The notes under the pieces: generated by a model | Database searches by the model: none | What the model saw: only the letters and a program-made list of their open reading frames with translations | What the model was told of the DNA's origin: nothing | Shown here: piece after piece, positions 57,032 through 64,000 of the stretch | Position numbering within the stretch: position 1 is the first letter of the stretch | Layout of the letters: each line of letters begins with the position of its first letter | Assembly (NCBI RefSeq): GCF_004345365.1 | Contig: NZ_SLVF01000008.1 | Span: 124,001 to 188,000 of the forward strand | Source: Kribbella sp. VKM Ac-2568 | GTDB taxonomy: Bacteria; Actinomycetota; Actinomycetes; Propionibacteriales; Kribbellaceae | Length of the DNA: 64,000 nt | Reading direction: 5' to 3' | Program-made: the position numbers and the translations under genes

Positions 57032-58155
57032 ATCCCCACTTCAGCACGGATCCGCCGGACCAGCCCGGGCAGCACCTGGGCGAACCGGTCGATCTCTTCG
57101 TACGTCGTGGTCCGGCCGAGGGAGACCCGAACGTTGCCATGCGTGAGAACCCCCATCGCCGCCAGGACGTGCGACGGCCGCAGCGTGCTCGCAGTACAGG
57201 CCGAACCGCTGGAGACGGAGAAGCCCTCGGCGTCGAGCGCGGTGACCAGCGCCTCGCCGTCGACGTACAGGCAGGAGAAGGTCAGCACGTGCGGCAGCCG
57301 GTCGTCCGGATCGCCGACCACCTCGACGTCGGCGATGTCCGCCGCCACGCGCCGGCGCAGTTCGTCGATCCAGGCGCGGTGCTGCTTGTCCAGCGCCTCG
57401 GCCTCCTGGAGCCGCGCCTGCAAGGCGGCCGCCGCGGCCAGGGCCGCCGGGACGTTGGGATGCCCGGGGGAGAGGCCGTCCTCCCGCTCATCCACCGGCC
57501 AGGCAGGAGACAGCCGCGTCCCCTTCCGCACTGCGAGCAGGCCCACGCCGGCCGGTCCACCCCACTTGTGCGCACTGGCTGCCAGCACTGACCACCCACC
57601 GGGTACTGCGTCGCGCCCGATCGAGGCGGCCGCGTCGACGAAGAGGGGGACGCCTGCCTGGGCGCAGATCTCGGCCGCCCAGGCGATTGGTTGCCGCGTC
57701 CCTACTTCGTGGTTCGCCGCCTGGATTGCTGCCAGGGCGACTCCTGGCTGGGTGACCTGGGCGGAGAATGCGTCCTGGTCGATCCGTCCCAGGGAGTCGA
57801 CGCCCACCTCGGCCGCGGTACCGGTTGCTGCCGCGGCGTGCAGGACTGCCGAGTGCTCCACCGCGGAGTGCACGATCGTCGAGCCGACCCGGCGGCGGGC
57901 GGCCGCTACAGCGGGTAGTCCGGAGTGGATCGCGGCGGTGCCGGAGGAGGTCAGATAGACCTCGTCAGGCCGTACTCCGAGGGCGTCCGCGAGCACCGCG
58001 CGAGCGTTGTCCAGCAGCAGTCTGGCGTTGCGTCCTTCATGGTGCAGCCGGGCCGGATCGGCCCAGCCGGAATCCAGTGCCGACAGCAGGATCTCCCGCG
58101 CTGCCGGATGCAACGATTCGGCCGATGCCGCATCCAGATACGCACGCTCGCTCAC
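57028..58155 (-). CDS. Cysteine desulfurase, class V aminotransferase fold
   Basis: This 375-residue PLP enzyme takes sulfur from cysteine as a protein persulfide. PLP-binding Lys is K197 in SAHKWGG, and the persulfide Cys is C320 in SSGSACTASTLRPSH. The loop around C320 resembles the IscS/NifS group more than SufS. The start is a GTG at 58155 with no clear ribosome-binding site. It is coupled to a TusA-like partner. A 22-bp inverted repeat lies 11 bp upstream. Confidence 0.92.
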   Translation of the reverse strand: MSERAYLDAASAESLHPAAREILLSALDSGWADPARLHHEGRNARLLLDNARAVLADALGVRPDEVYLTSSGTAAIHSGLPAVAAARRRVGSTIVHSAVEHSAVLHAAAATGTAAEVGVDSLGRIDQDAFSAQVTQPGVALAAIQAANHEVGTRQPIAWAAEICAQAGVPLFVDAAASIGRDAVPGGWSVLAASAHKWGGPAGVGLLAVRKGTRLSPAWPVDEREDGLSPGHPNVPAALAAAAALQARLQEAEALDKQHRAWIDELRRRVAADIADVEVVGDPDDRLPHVLTFSCLYVDGEALVTALDAEGFSVSSGSACTASTLRPSHVLAAMGVLTHGNVRVSLGRTTTYEEIDRFAQVLPGLVRRIRAEVGM

Positions 58156-58165
58156 AGGGGAAACG

Positions 58166-58227
58166 CTAGAGCATGTCCGCCCATCCGGTGCCGCGCAGCA
58201 CGCAGCGGATGGGCGGACATGCTCTAG
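58166..58227. repeat. Perfect 22-bp inverted repeat between desulfurase and ctaC
   Basis: Bases 58166-58187 are the exact reverse complement of 58206-58227. The 18-base centre contains GTGC (58188-58191) and GCAC (58198-58201), which could close the top of the hairpin. Both outer ends are CTAG. The element lies in the 151-bp divergent promoter region, so it could be an operator, an RNA hairpin in one leader, or a tiny palindromic repeat element. Confidence 0.85.
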
Positions 58228-58306
58228 CCCTACCTATGCGCAGAACCGAGGAAGGTGTCCAGTAGTGTTCTGTCGTCAGTCTCACCTGGGAAGGGAAAGG
58301 CGCCCC

Positions 58307-59203
58307 GTGGGTTCGAACGGCACGCCCGGAGTGCGCGCAGCAGGTCTGAAGAGGACCGGTGCGGGAGCACGTCCGGCGAAGCGACGCCTGCTGGTTCCGG
58401 CGGCAGTGGTGGTCGGCACATTGTTGCTGACCGGCTGTTCGCAGGCGAACAAAGAGCAGTGGAAACGACTCGGCCTGCCCGTGGGGGCATCTGACCGGAC
58501 CGAGGCGATGGAGAGTCTCTGGATCGGCGCCTGGATCGCCGCGCTGCTCGTCGGCGTGCTCGTCTGGGGACTGATCCTGTGGGTGTCCGTGCGGTATCTC
58601 AAGCGCAACGAGGACGCCCCGCGGCAGACGAGGTACAACCTGCCGCTCGAGGTGCTCTACACGCTGGCACCGTTCGCGATCATCGGGGTGCTCTTCTTCT
58701 ACACGATCGAGCACGGCAACGAGATCACTCACATGTCGGACGACCCGTCCCACACCATCAATGTGGTCGGTCAGCAGTGGCAGTGGACCTTCAACTACAA
58801 GGAGACGGTCGACGGGCAGGAGGGGGTCTGGGAGACCGGCACCCTCGAGAAGCCGGCCGAGCTCTGGCTGCCGATGAACGAGTCGGTGCAGTTCGACCTG
58901 ACCTCGCCGGACGTCATCCACTCCTTCTGGGTGCCCTCGTTCTACTTCAAGCTCGACGTCATCCCGGGCCGGACCAACAAGTTCGAGCTGACCCCGACCA
59001 AGACCGGCACCTTCGCCGGCAAGTGCGCGGAGCTGTGCGGCCTGTACCACAGCCGGATGGTGTTCACCGTCAAGGTGGTCACCCCCGACGAGTACCAGGC
59101 GCACCTCAGGGATCTGGCCGCCAAGGGCCAGACCGGCGCCGCCACCGGTGGCCAGGACGCGACCACCATCCCCGGTCACGGTGAGCAGGAGGGCGAGAAG
59201 TGA
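58307..59203 (+). CDS. ctaC: Cytochrome c oxidase subunit II, lipoprotein
   Basis: The GTG at 58307 after GGGAAAGG gives 298 residues. A lipobox LLTGC (C44) follows a basic N-terminus, and two membrane helices lie at about 72-96 and 113-134. The binuclear CuA site is complete: H205, C240, E242, C244, H248 and M251. The subunit takes electrons from cytochrome c, which in actinobacteria is usually the bound cytochrome of the bc1 complex. It is coupled to ctaD by a GTGA overlap. Confidence 0.96.
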   Translation: MGSNGTPGVRAAGLKRTGAGARPAKRRLLVPAAVVVGTLLLTGCSQANKEQWKRLGLPVGASDRTEAMESLWIGAWIAALLVGVLVWGLILWVSVRYLKRNEDAPRQTRYNLPLEVLYTLAPFAIIGVLFFYTIEHGNEITHMSDDPSHTINVVGQQWQWTFNYKETVDGQEGVWETGTLEKPAELWLPMNESVQFDLTSPDVIHSFWVPSFYFKLDVIPGRTNKFELTPTKTGTFAGKCAELCGLYHSRMVFTVKVVTPDEYQAHLRDLAAKGQTGAATGGQDATTIPGHGEQEGEK

Positions 59204-60978
59204 CGGAGTACGCCGAGCGCACCGGCACAGTCGGTGCGACGACGGCGCTGCCCAGGCGGCGCAGCAAGGGCCAGATCGCGGTCAAGTGGCTCACCACCAC
59301 CGACCACAAGCTGATCGGCCACCTGTATCTGATCACCTCGTTCGTGTTCTTCCTGATCGGCGGTGTGATGGCGCTGCTGATCCGCGCCGAGCTCGCCAAG
59401 CCGGGCTTGCAGATCGTGAACGAAGAGGTCTACAACCAGCTGTTCACCATGCACGGCACGATCATGCTGCTGCTGTTCGCGACGCCGCTGTTCGTCGGGT
59501 TCGCCAACGTGATCATGCCGGTGCAGATCGGCGCCCCCGATGTGGCGTTCCCGCGGCTCAACATGTTCAGCTTCTGGCTGTTCCTGTTCGGTGGTCTGAT
59601 CACCCTCAGCGGCTTCTTCACCCCGGGCGGCGCGGCCGACTTCGGCTGGTTCGCCTACGCCCCGCTGTCCAACGCGGTCCGCTCCCCGGGTATCGGCGGC
59701 GACCTGTGGATCATGGGTCTGTGGATGGCCGGCCTGGGCACGATCCTGGGTGCGGTCAACTTCGTCACCACGATCATCACCATGCGCGCGCCGGGGATGA
59801 CGATGTTCCGGATGCCGATCTTCGTGTGGAACATCCTGATCACGTCGCTGCTCGTGCTGATCGCGTTCCCGATCCTGGCCGGCGCGCTGCTGATGCTGGA
59901 GGCGGATCGAGCTCTAGGGGCTCACGTCTTCGACGCCGCGAACGGCGGGCCATTGCTGTGGCAACACCTGTTCTGGTTCTTCGGGCATCCCGAGGTCTAC
60001 ATCATCGCGCTGCCGTTCTTCGGCATCATCACCGAGATCCTGCCGGTCTTCAGCCGCAAACCGATCTTCGGCTACATCGGCCTGGTCGCCGCGACGCTGT
60101 CCATCGCGGTCCTCTCGGTGGCGGTGTGGGCGCACCACATGTTCGTCACGGGAGCGGTCAACCTGCCGTTCTTCTCGTTCATGACGTTCCTGATCGCGGT
60201 GCCGACCGGGGTGAAGTTCTTCAACTGGATCGGCACGATGTGGGGCGGCTCGGTGTCGTTCGACACCCCCATGCTGTGGGCGGTGGGCTTCTTGACCACC
60301 TTCCTCTTCGGCGGTCTGACCGGCGTCATCCTGGCCTCGCCGGCGCTGGACTACCAGCTGTCCGACTCGTACTTCGTGGTCGCGCACTTCCACTACGTCG
60401 TCTTCGGGACCGTGGTGTTCGCGATGTTCGCGGGCTTCTACTTCTGGTGGCCGAAGATGACCGGCCGGATGCTCGACGAGCGACTGGGCAAGCTGCACTT
60501 CTGGTTGCTGTTCATCGGCTTCCACACGACGTTCCTGGTGCAGCACTGGCTGGGTGTCGAGGGTATGCCGCGCCGCTACGCGTCGTACGGGGCCAACGAG
60601 GGCTTCACTACCCTCAACCAGGTGTCCAGCATCGGGGCGTTCATCCTCGGGCTGTCGATGTTGCCGTTCTTCTACAACGTCTACAAGTCGCGTAAGTCGC
60701 CGCTGGTCGGGGTCGATGACCCGTGGGGCTGGGGCCGGTCGCTGGAGTGGGCCACTTCGTCCCCGCCGCCGCGGCACAACTTCGTCAGCCTGCCGCGGAT
60801 CCGGTCCGAAAGCCCCGCGTTCGACCTGCACCATCCGGACATCGCGATGTCGGAGTACCCGGACTCCGGTGCACCCCGGGACAACCTGCTCGACGCGGGT
60901 GAGGACAAGGGCCGGGTGGAGAACCTGGAGCGCAACCTGAACGCCGGCACCGGTGTGGACACGGAGGACAAGGCATGA
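59200..60978 (+). CDS. ctaD: Cytochrome c oxidase subunit I
   Basis: The 592-residue core of the aa3 oxidase has about 12 helices. Metal ligands are visible: H85 and H398 for heme a, H396 for heme a3, H263, H312 and H313 for CuB, with Y267 in the GHPEVY cross-link motif. A cytosolic C-terminal tail of about 70 residues is typical of actinobacteria. It starts with a GTG overlapping the ctaC stop and ends overlapping ctaF. Subunit III and the bc1 genes are not in the window. Confidence 0.97.
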   Translation: MTEYAERTGTVGATTALPRRRSKGQIAVKWLTTTDHKLIGHLYLITSFVFFLIGGVMALLIRAELAKPGLQIVNEEVYNQLFTMHGTIMLLLFATPLFVGFANVIMPVQIGAPDVAFPRLNMFSFWLFLFGGLITLSGFFTPGGAADFGWFAYAPLSNAVRSPGIGGDLWIMGLWMAGLGTILGAVNFVTTIITMRAPGMTMFRMPIFVWNILITSLLVLIAFPILAGALLMLEADRALGAHVFDAANGGPLLWQHLFWFFGHPEVYIIALPFFGIITEILPVFSRKPIFGYIGLVAATLSIAVLSVAVWAHHMFVTGAVNLPFFSFMTFLIAVPTGVKFFNWIGTMWGGSVSFDTPMLWAVGFLTTFLFGGLTGVILASPALDYQLSDSYFVVAHFHYVVFGTVVFAMFAGFYFWWPKMTGRMLDERLGKLHFWLLFIGFHTTFLVQHWLGVEGMPRRYASYGANEGFTTLNQVSSIGAFILGLSMLPFFYNVYKSRKSPLVGVDDPWGWGRSLEWATSSPPPRHNFVSLPRIRSESPAFDLHHPDIAMSEYPDSGAPRDNLLDAGEDKGRVENLERNLNAGTGVDTEDKA

Positions 60979-61370
60979 AGGTCGAAGCCTGGATCTTCGG
61001 CATCCTGACGCTGTTCGTTCTGATCGTCACGCCGATCTACTGGATCATGTCCGAGGATCCCACCGGCACCACCGCGCTGGTGATGACGTTCTTCCTGTCG
61101 CTGCTGGTGGCGTTCTACCTGAGCGTCACCGGCCGGCGGATGGACACCCGGCCGGAGGATCGCAAGGAAGCCGAGATCGTGGAGGGCGCCGGTGAGCTCG
61201 GCTTCTTCCCGCCGTACTCGTGGTGGCCGCTGTGGTGCGGGCTGACCCTGTCGGTGATCGTGCTCGGCCTGGTGTTCGGCTGGTGGCTGTTCATCGTCGG
61301 CAGTGGCCTGGGCATCATCGCGCTGTCCGGTTTCGTCTTCGAGTACTACCGCGGGGACCACGCCCACTGA
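60975..61370 (+). CDS. ctaF: Cytochrome c oxidase subunit IV, actinobacterial type
   Basis: The 131-residue protein with four hydrophobic helices starts [18 protein letters not shown] and ends YYRGDHAH, as actinobacterial CtaF does. The ATG overlaps the ctaD stop by 4 bp. It is a structural subunit of the aa3 oxidase. Confidence 0.93.
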   Translation: MKVEAWIFGILTLFVLIVTPIYWIMSEDPTGTTALVMTFFLSLLVAFYLSVTGRRMDTRPEDRKEAEIVEGAGELGFFPPYSWWPLWCGLTLSVIVLGLVFGWWLFIVGSGLGIIALSGFVFEYYRGDHAH

Positions 61371-61377
61371 GCTGCTT

Positions 61378-61393
61378 GAAACCGATCGGTTTC
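61378..61393. promoter_or_regulatory. 16-bp perfect palindrome after ctaF
   Basis: GAAACCGATCGGTTTC lies 7 bp past the ctaF stop, and CCGATCGG is partly repeated at 61395-61402. The form resembles LacI-family operators, but the position suggests part of a terminator region. Function is uncertain. Confidence 0.45.
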
Positions 61394-61413
61394 ACCGATC
61401 GGATGTGATCCTT

Positions 61414-61448
61414 GTCGCGCCGGCCGTAACGTTTTCGGCCGGCGCGAC
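61414..61448 (+). terminator. Terminator hairpin of the cta operon
   Basis: GTCGCGCCGGCC (61414-61425) pairs perfectly with GGCCGGCGCGAC (61437-61448) around 11 bases. It stands 43 bp past the ctaF stop. Confidence 0.8.
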
Positions 61449-61595
61449 GTCAACTAAAACGTGTGATCGAACGTCACCAGTACTGCGGGCCCGTGGGGGC
61501 CTCGCCGTACTGGTGATTTTGTGCAGTGCGCAGGTACGACCGGCCGGGCGGGGTACCGTTGCCCGGGCGGCAGATCGTTTCTCAGGGGAGCTCAG

Positions 61596-62837
61596 GTGTT
61601 GAGTAGTTCGGTGCGGAAGCACGGCCTTGCCGTGGCTGGGGTTTGCGCGATGCTGCTGGTCGGCGCCGCCTGCAGTGACTCGGAAGCGGCGGATCCGGCG
61701 CCCTCGGCGAGTACGACGCAGAGCAACTCCACGCCTGGCGCGTCCAGCAGTCCCGGCAGCACGCCCTCGCAGGACCCGGCCGCCGCGAACCTCCAGATCG
61801 TCCCGGCCAAGGGTGCCTCCGCGGTCCGTCCGGACAAGCCGGTCACCGTCGCGACCTCTTCCGGAACGATCGAGAACGTAACGTTGAAGGACTCCGACGG
61901 CGACAAGGTCGACGGCAGCCTCAACGACCAGAAGTCCCAGTGGACCTCCGAGCAGGGGCTCAAGCCCGGCGAGAAGTACACCCTCTCCGGCACCGCCAAG
62001 GGCAGCGACGGCCACGACGTGCCGATCAGCTCGACCTTCCGGACGCTGGCCGCCGCGAGCAACCTGAAGGCCTCGGTCGCCCCGCTGAACGGTGAGACCG
62101 TCGGCGTCGCGATGCCGATCCAGATCTTCTGGAACCACACCGTGAAGGACCGCGCCGCGGTCGAGAAGCGGCTGTCGGTGAAGACCTCGGTCCCGGTCGA
62201 GGGCACCTGGCACTGGTTGAACAGCAGGCAGGTCAACTACCGCCCGAAGACCTATTGGCCGGCCGGCACCAAGGTGTCCGTCAGCATCGACACCCAGGGC
62301 GTCAACGCCGGCGCCAACGTCTGGGGCGCCGCCAGCCGCAAGATCGACTTCACCATCGGCAAGTCCGTCGTCACCAATATCGACGTGAAGCGCCACGTGA
62401 TGACGGTCGCGATCAACGGCAAGTTGGCCCGCACCATCCCGATCACCGCCGGCAAGGACGGCTTCACCACCCGCAGCGGCGTGAAGGTGATCATGGAGAA
62501 GTACGCCACCAAGCGGATGGACGCCCGGACCGTCGGCATCAAGCCGGGCGACCCGGAGTACTACGACATCCACGACGTCAAGTGGGCCCAACGGGTGACG
62601 AGCTCCGGCGAGTTCATCCACGGCGCTCCCTGGTCCGGTGGTGCGCAGGGGCGTGACAACGTCAGCCACGGCTGCGTCGGCATGAGCCTCAAGGACGGCG
62701 CCTGGTACTTCTCCCAGACCCTCCGTGGCGACCCGGTCGTCGTCACCGGCACCGCCCGCAAGATGGAGACCGGCAACGGCTGGACCGACTGGAACCAGCC
62801 CTGGGCCGCCTACAAGGCCGGCTCAGCCCTCGCCTGA
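61596..62837 (+). CDS. L,D-transpeptidase lipoprotein with Ig-like domains
   Basis: The GTG at 61596 follows GGGGAG and gives 413 residues. The lipobox VGAAC puts the lipid on C26, and a Ser/Thr/Pro linker follows. Two Ig-like domains (about 65-260) resemble LdtMt2-type enzymes. The YkuD domain carries H358 and catalytic C360 in SHGCVGM, with IHGAPWSG upstream. It forms 3-3 peptidoglycan cross-links outside the membrane. It is bounded by hairpins on both sides, so it is a single gene. Confidence 0.92.
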   Translation: MLSSSVRKHGLAVAGVCAMLLVGAACSDSEAADPAPSASTTQSNSTPGASSSPGSTPSQDPAAANLQIVPAKGASAVRPDKPVTVATSSGTIENVTLKDSDGDKVDGSLNDQKSQWTSEQGLKPGEKYTLSGTAKGSDGHDVPISSTFRTLAAASNLKASVAPLNGETVGVAMPIQIFWNHTVKDRAAVEKRLSVKTSVPVEGTWHWLNSRQVNYRPKTYWPAGTKVSVSIDTQGVNAGANVWGAASRKIDFTIGKSVVTNIDVKRHVMTVAINGKLARTIPITAGKDGFTTRSGVKVIMEKYATKRMDARTVGIKPGDPEYYDIHDVKWAQRVTSSGEFIHGAPWSGGAQGRDNVSHGCVGMSLKDGAWYFSQTLRGDPVVVTGTARKMETGNGWTDWNQPWAAYKAGSALA

Positions 62838-62843
62838 CCCACT

Positions 62844-62890
62844 CCTGGCGCTGCCTCCCCACGAGGGCTCGTAGGGAGGCAGGCTCCAGG
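62844..62890 (+). terminator. Terminator hairpin of the transpeptidase gene
   Basis: CTGCCTCCC (62851-62859) pairs with GGGAGGCAG (62874-62882). CCTGG (62844-62848) and CCAGG (62886-62890) extend the stem outside. Confidence 0.7.
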
Positions 62891-62904
62891 TCTATGTTCG
62901 TGGG

Positions 62905-63798
62905 ATGGCGGATGAGGTGGGGAGTCGCCTGATCGGGCTGGCCGGGGGCCGGGCGGTTGAGGTGTGGGAGGGCGGGGACGCGGACGGCGTACCGGTGGTG
63001 TTTCATCATGGGACGCCGTCGGGGCGGCTTCAGGCGCGGCTTGGCGAGGAGGCTGCGCGGCGGTCGGGTGTGCGGCTGGTCTCGTTCAATCGGCCGGGCT
63101 ATGGGCGTTCGACTGACACGCCGCCGAGTCTGGCCTCCGTCGGCGTCGACACGCTCGCAGTGGCTGATGCCCTGGGCATCGGAGAGTTCGCCGTACTGGG
63201 TGCCTCGGGAGGCGGTCCGTACGCGCTGGCCACGGGGCTTGCCGACCAGGCGAGGGTGCGGGCGGTCGGGATCGCCGGTGGGGTCGGCCCGTGGCGGCTG
63301 GTCGAGCCGCCCGACCCTCTGGATCCCGATCTACCCATCCTCGCCCTCGCGGATGCCGGCGACATCGAGGGCGCGTTGAGGGGTTTCCGGGCGGAGGCGG
63401 GCGGTAGGTACGAGAAGCTCCTAGCGCTGCCGGATCCTGCGATGACGGAGGAGTTCTTCGACGGCGTGCCCGAGAACGACGCCATCTGGCTCACTGCGGA
63501 GAACAAGCGGCTCTTCGGCCTGGATCTTCGCGACACCCTGCGGACTCTCGACGGCTACGCCCGCGACAACGTCGCCTGGGGCGGCGAGTGGGACATCGAT
63601 CCGGCCCGTCTCGAGGTGCCCACCTGGCTCTGGTTCGGAGATCTGGATCTGATGGTGCCGCCGTCGCACGGCCGTTGGTACGCCGAGCGAATCCCGAACG
63701 CCACCCTCGTCACCCGGTCTGGTATCGGCCACGGCAGCACCCTCTTCGAGTACTGGGACGACATGCTCACCACCCTCCGAGATCAGGTAACCCGCTGA
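62905..63798 (+). CDS. Alpha/beta hydrolase
   Basis: The 297-residue protein has HHGTPSG for the oxyanion hole, the nucleophile S101 in GASGGGP, an Asp in FGDLDLMVP and a His in GIGHG, a complete catalytic triad. The substrate is unknown. Only 14 bp separate the terminator hairpin and the ATG, and no ribosome-binding site is obvious, so the transcript may be leaderless. Confidence 0.88.
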   Translation: MADEVGSRLIGLAGGRAVEVWEGGDADGVPVVFHHGTPSGRLQARLGEEAARRSGVRLVSFNRPGYGRSTDTPPSLASVGVDTLAVADALGIGEFAVLGASGGGPYALATGLADQARVRAVGIAGGVGPWRLVEPPDPLDPDLPILALADAGDIEGALRGFRAEAGGRYEKLLALPDPAMTEEFFDGVPENDAIWLTAENKRLFGLDLRDTLRTLDGYARDNVAWGGEWDIDPARLEVPTWLWFGDLDLMVPPSHGRWYAERIPNATLVTRSGIGHGSTLFEYWDDMLTTLRDQVTR

Positions 63799-63870
63799 CC
63801 CCCTGGTGGGACGACGACGCCGAGCCCAACGGCATCACCCGCGGTCGGCGTCGCGACGTACGGGCGTTGG

Positions 63871-64000
63871 TCAACTGAGGTGCTTCTCGAGGGCTGCTGC
63901 TAGTTCTTCGGTTTGGGCTGCGGGAAGGGAGTGGTGGGTGGTTGGGAGGTGGGCGATGGTGGCTGTGGGGATGAGGGTCTGGACTCGGGTCGCGAGGCGA
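63871..64000 (-). CDS. C-terminal end of an alpha/beta hydrolase (partial)
   Basis: The last 42 codons before a TGA at 63871 read TRVQTLIPTATIAHLPTTHHS then LPAAQTEELAAALEKHL. This is the His-bearing end of an alpha/beta hydrolase, where a catalytic His usually precedes SLP. The rest lies beyond the window. It is convergent with the complete hydrolase, 72 bp away. Confidence 0.65.
   Translation of the reverse strand, partial: RLATRVQTLIPTATIAHLPTTHHSLPAAQTEELAAALEKHLS

Noticed and set aside
63588-63878. Plus-strand open frame past the alpha/beta hydrolase
   Set aside because: Most of it overlaps the hydrolase in another frame, and its end overlaps a convincing minus-strand hydrolase C-terminus.

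Overview
The window is high-GC DNA from a filamentous or soil actinobacterium. GTG and TTG starts are common, ATGA/GTGA overlaps are frequent, and TetR, MerR and ECF regulators abound. The gene set (quinolinate synthase, ErpA, the aa3 oxidase genes ctaC-ctaD-ctaF, an actinobacterial patatin with a DUF3376-like tail, an ECF41 sigma factor) and the style of the secreted proteins fit Propionibacteriales, with Kribbella as my best guess from gene content alone. No transposase, integrase, phage gene, tRNA or rRNA was recognised.

Layout. 1-2.2 kb: the end of a D-mannonate dehydratase gene and a fructuronate reductase-like gene (hexuronate catabolism). 2.2-10.1 kb: two paralogous secreted beta-helix proteins on the minus strand, divergent from a glycosyltransferase and a tightly coupled four-gene unit (cytidylyltransferase, CDP-alcohol phosphotransferase, second cytidylyltransferase, second glycosyltransferase). 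This is the best candidate for an undescribed surface-glycoconjugate system. 10.2-11.4 kb: nadA. 11.5-19.1 kb: a complete form II CO-dehydrogenase-like molybdenum hydroxylase cluster in the order coxD, E, F, S, L, M, G. 19.2-20.9 kb: glycerate kinase and erpA, closed by a strong terminator. 20.9-21.3 kb: a non-coding stretch with a 20/40-bp tandem repeat.

21.4-33 kb is a run of small regulator-plus-effector modules. They are a TetR with a DHA2 exporter, a MerR with an amidase behind a typical MerR-type promoter, a TetR with a two-gene ABC exporter, an MDR oxidoreductase, an SDR, a GNAT, another TetR and a VOC protein. 31.5-43.5 kb mixes intact genes (FAD/Fe-S oxidase, 1356-residue patatin, M20 peptidase) with at least eight truncated gene remnants, as if a catabolic locus is decaying. 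43.5-48.2 kb holds an NAD-epimerase, a serine hydrolase, a lipid kinase, an ECF41 sigma factor and a DoxX protein; ECF41-type promoters can be read before three of these. 48.3-54 kb is a single 1910-residue secreted amylopullulanase. 54.1-58.2 kb carries an AAA/DUF4143 ATPase behind four repeats spaced exactly 23 bp, a sirtuin, a GNAT, a TusA-like protein and a cysteine desulfurase. 58.3-64 kb carries ctaC-ctaD-ctaF, an L,D-transpeptidase lipoprotein and two alpha/beta hydrolases.

nadA, erpA and ctaCDF are near neighbours in many actinobacteria (recalled, not checked). Here they are scattered over about 50 kb, so much of the material between them looks like accessory insertion, and the tandem repeat, hairpins and gene remnants lie in that material. 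Starts were chosen from ribosome-binding sites, overlaps and family lengths; no database search was possible.
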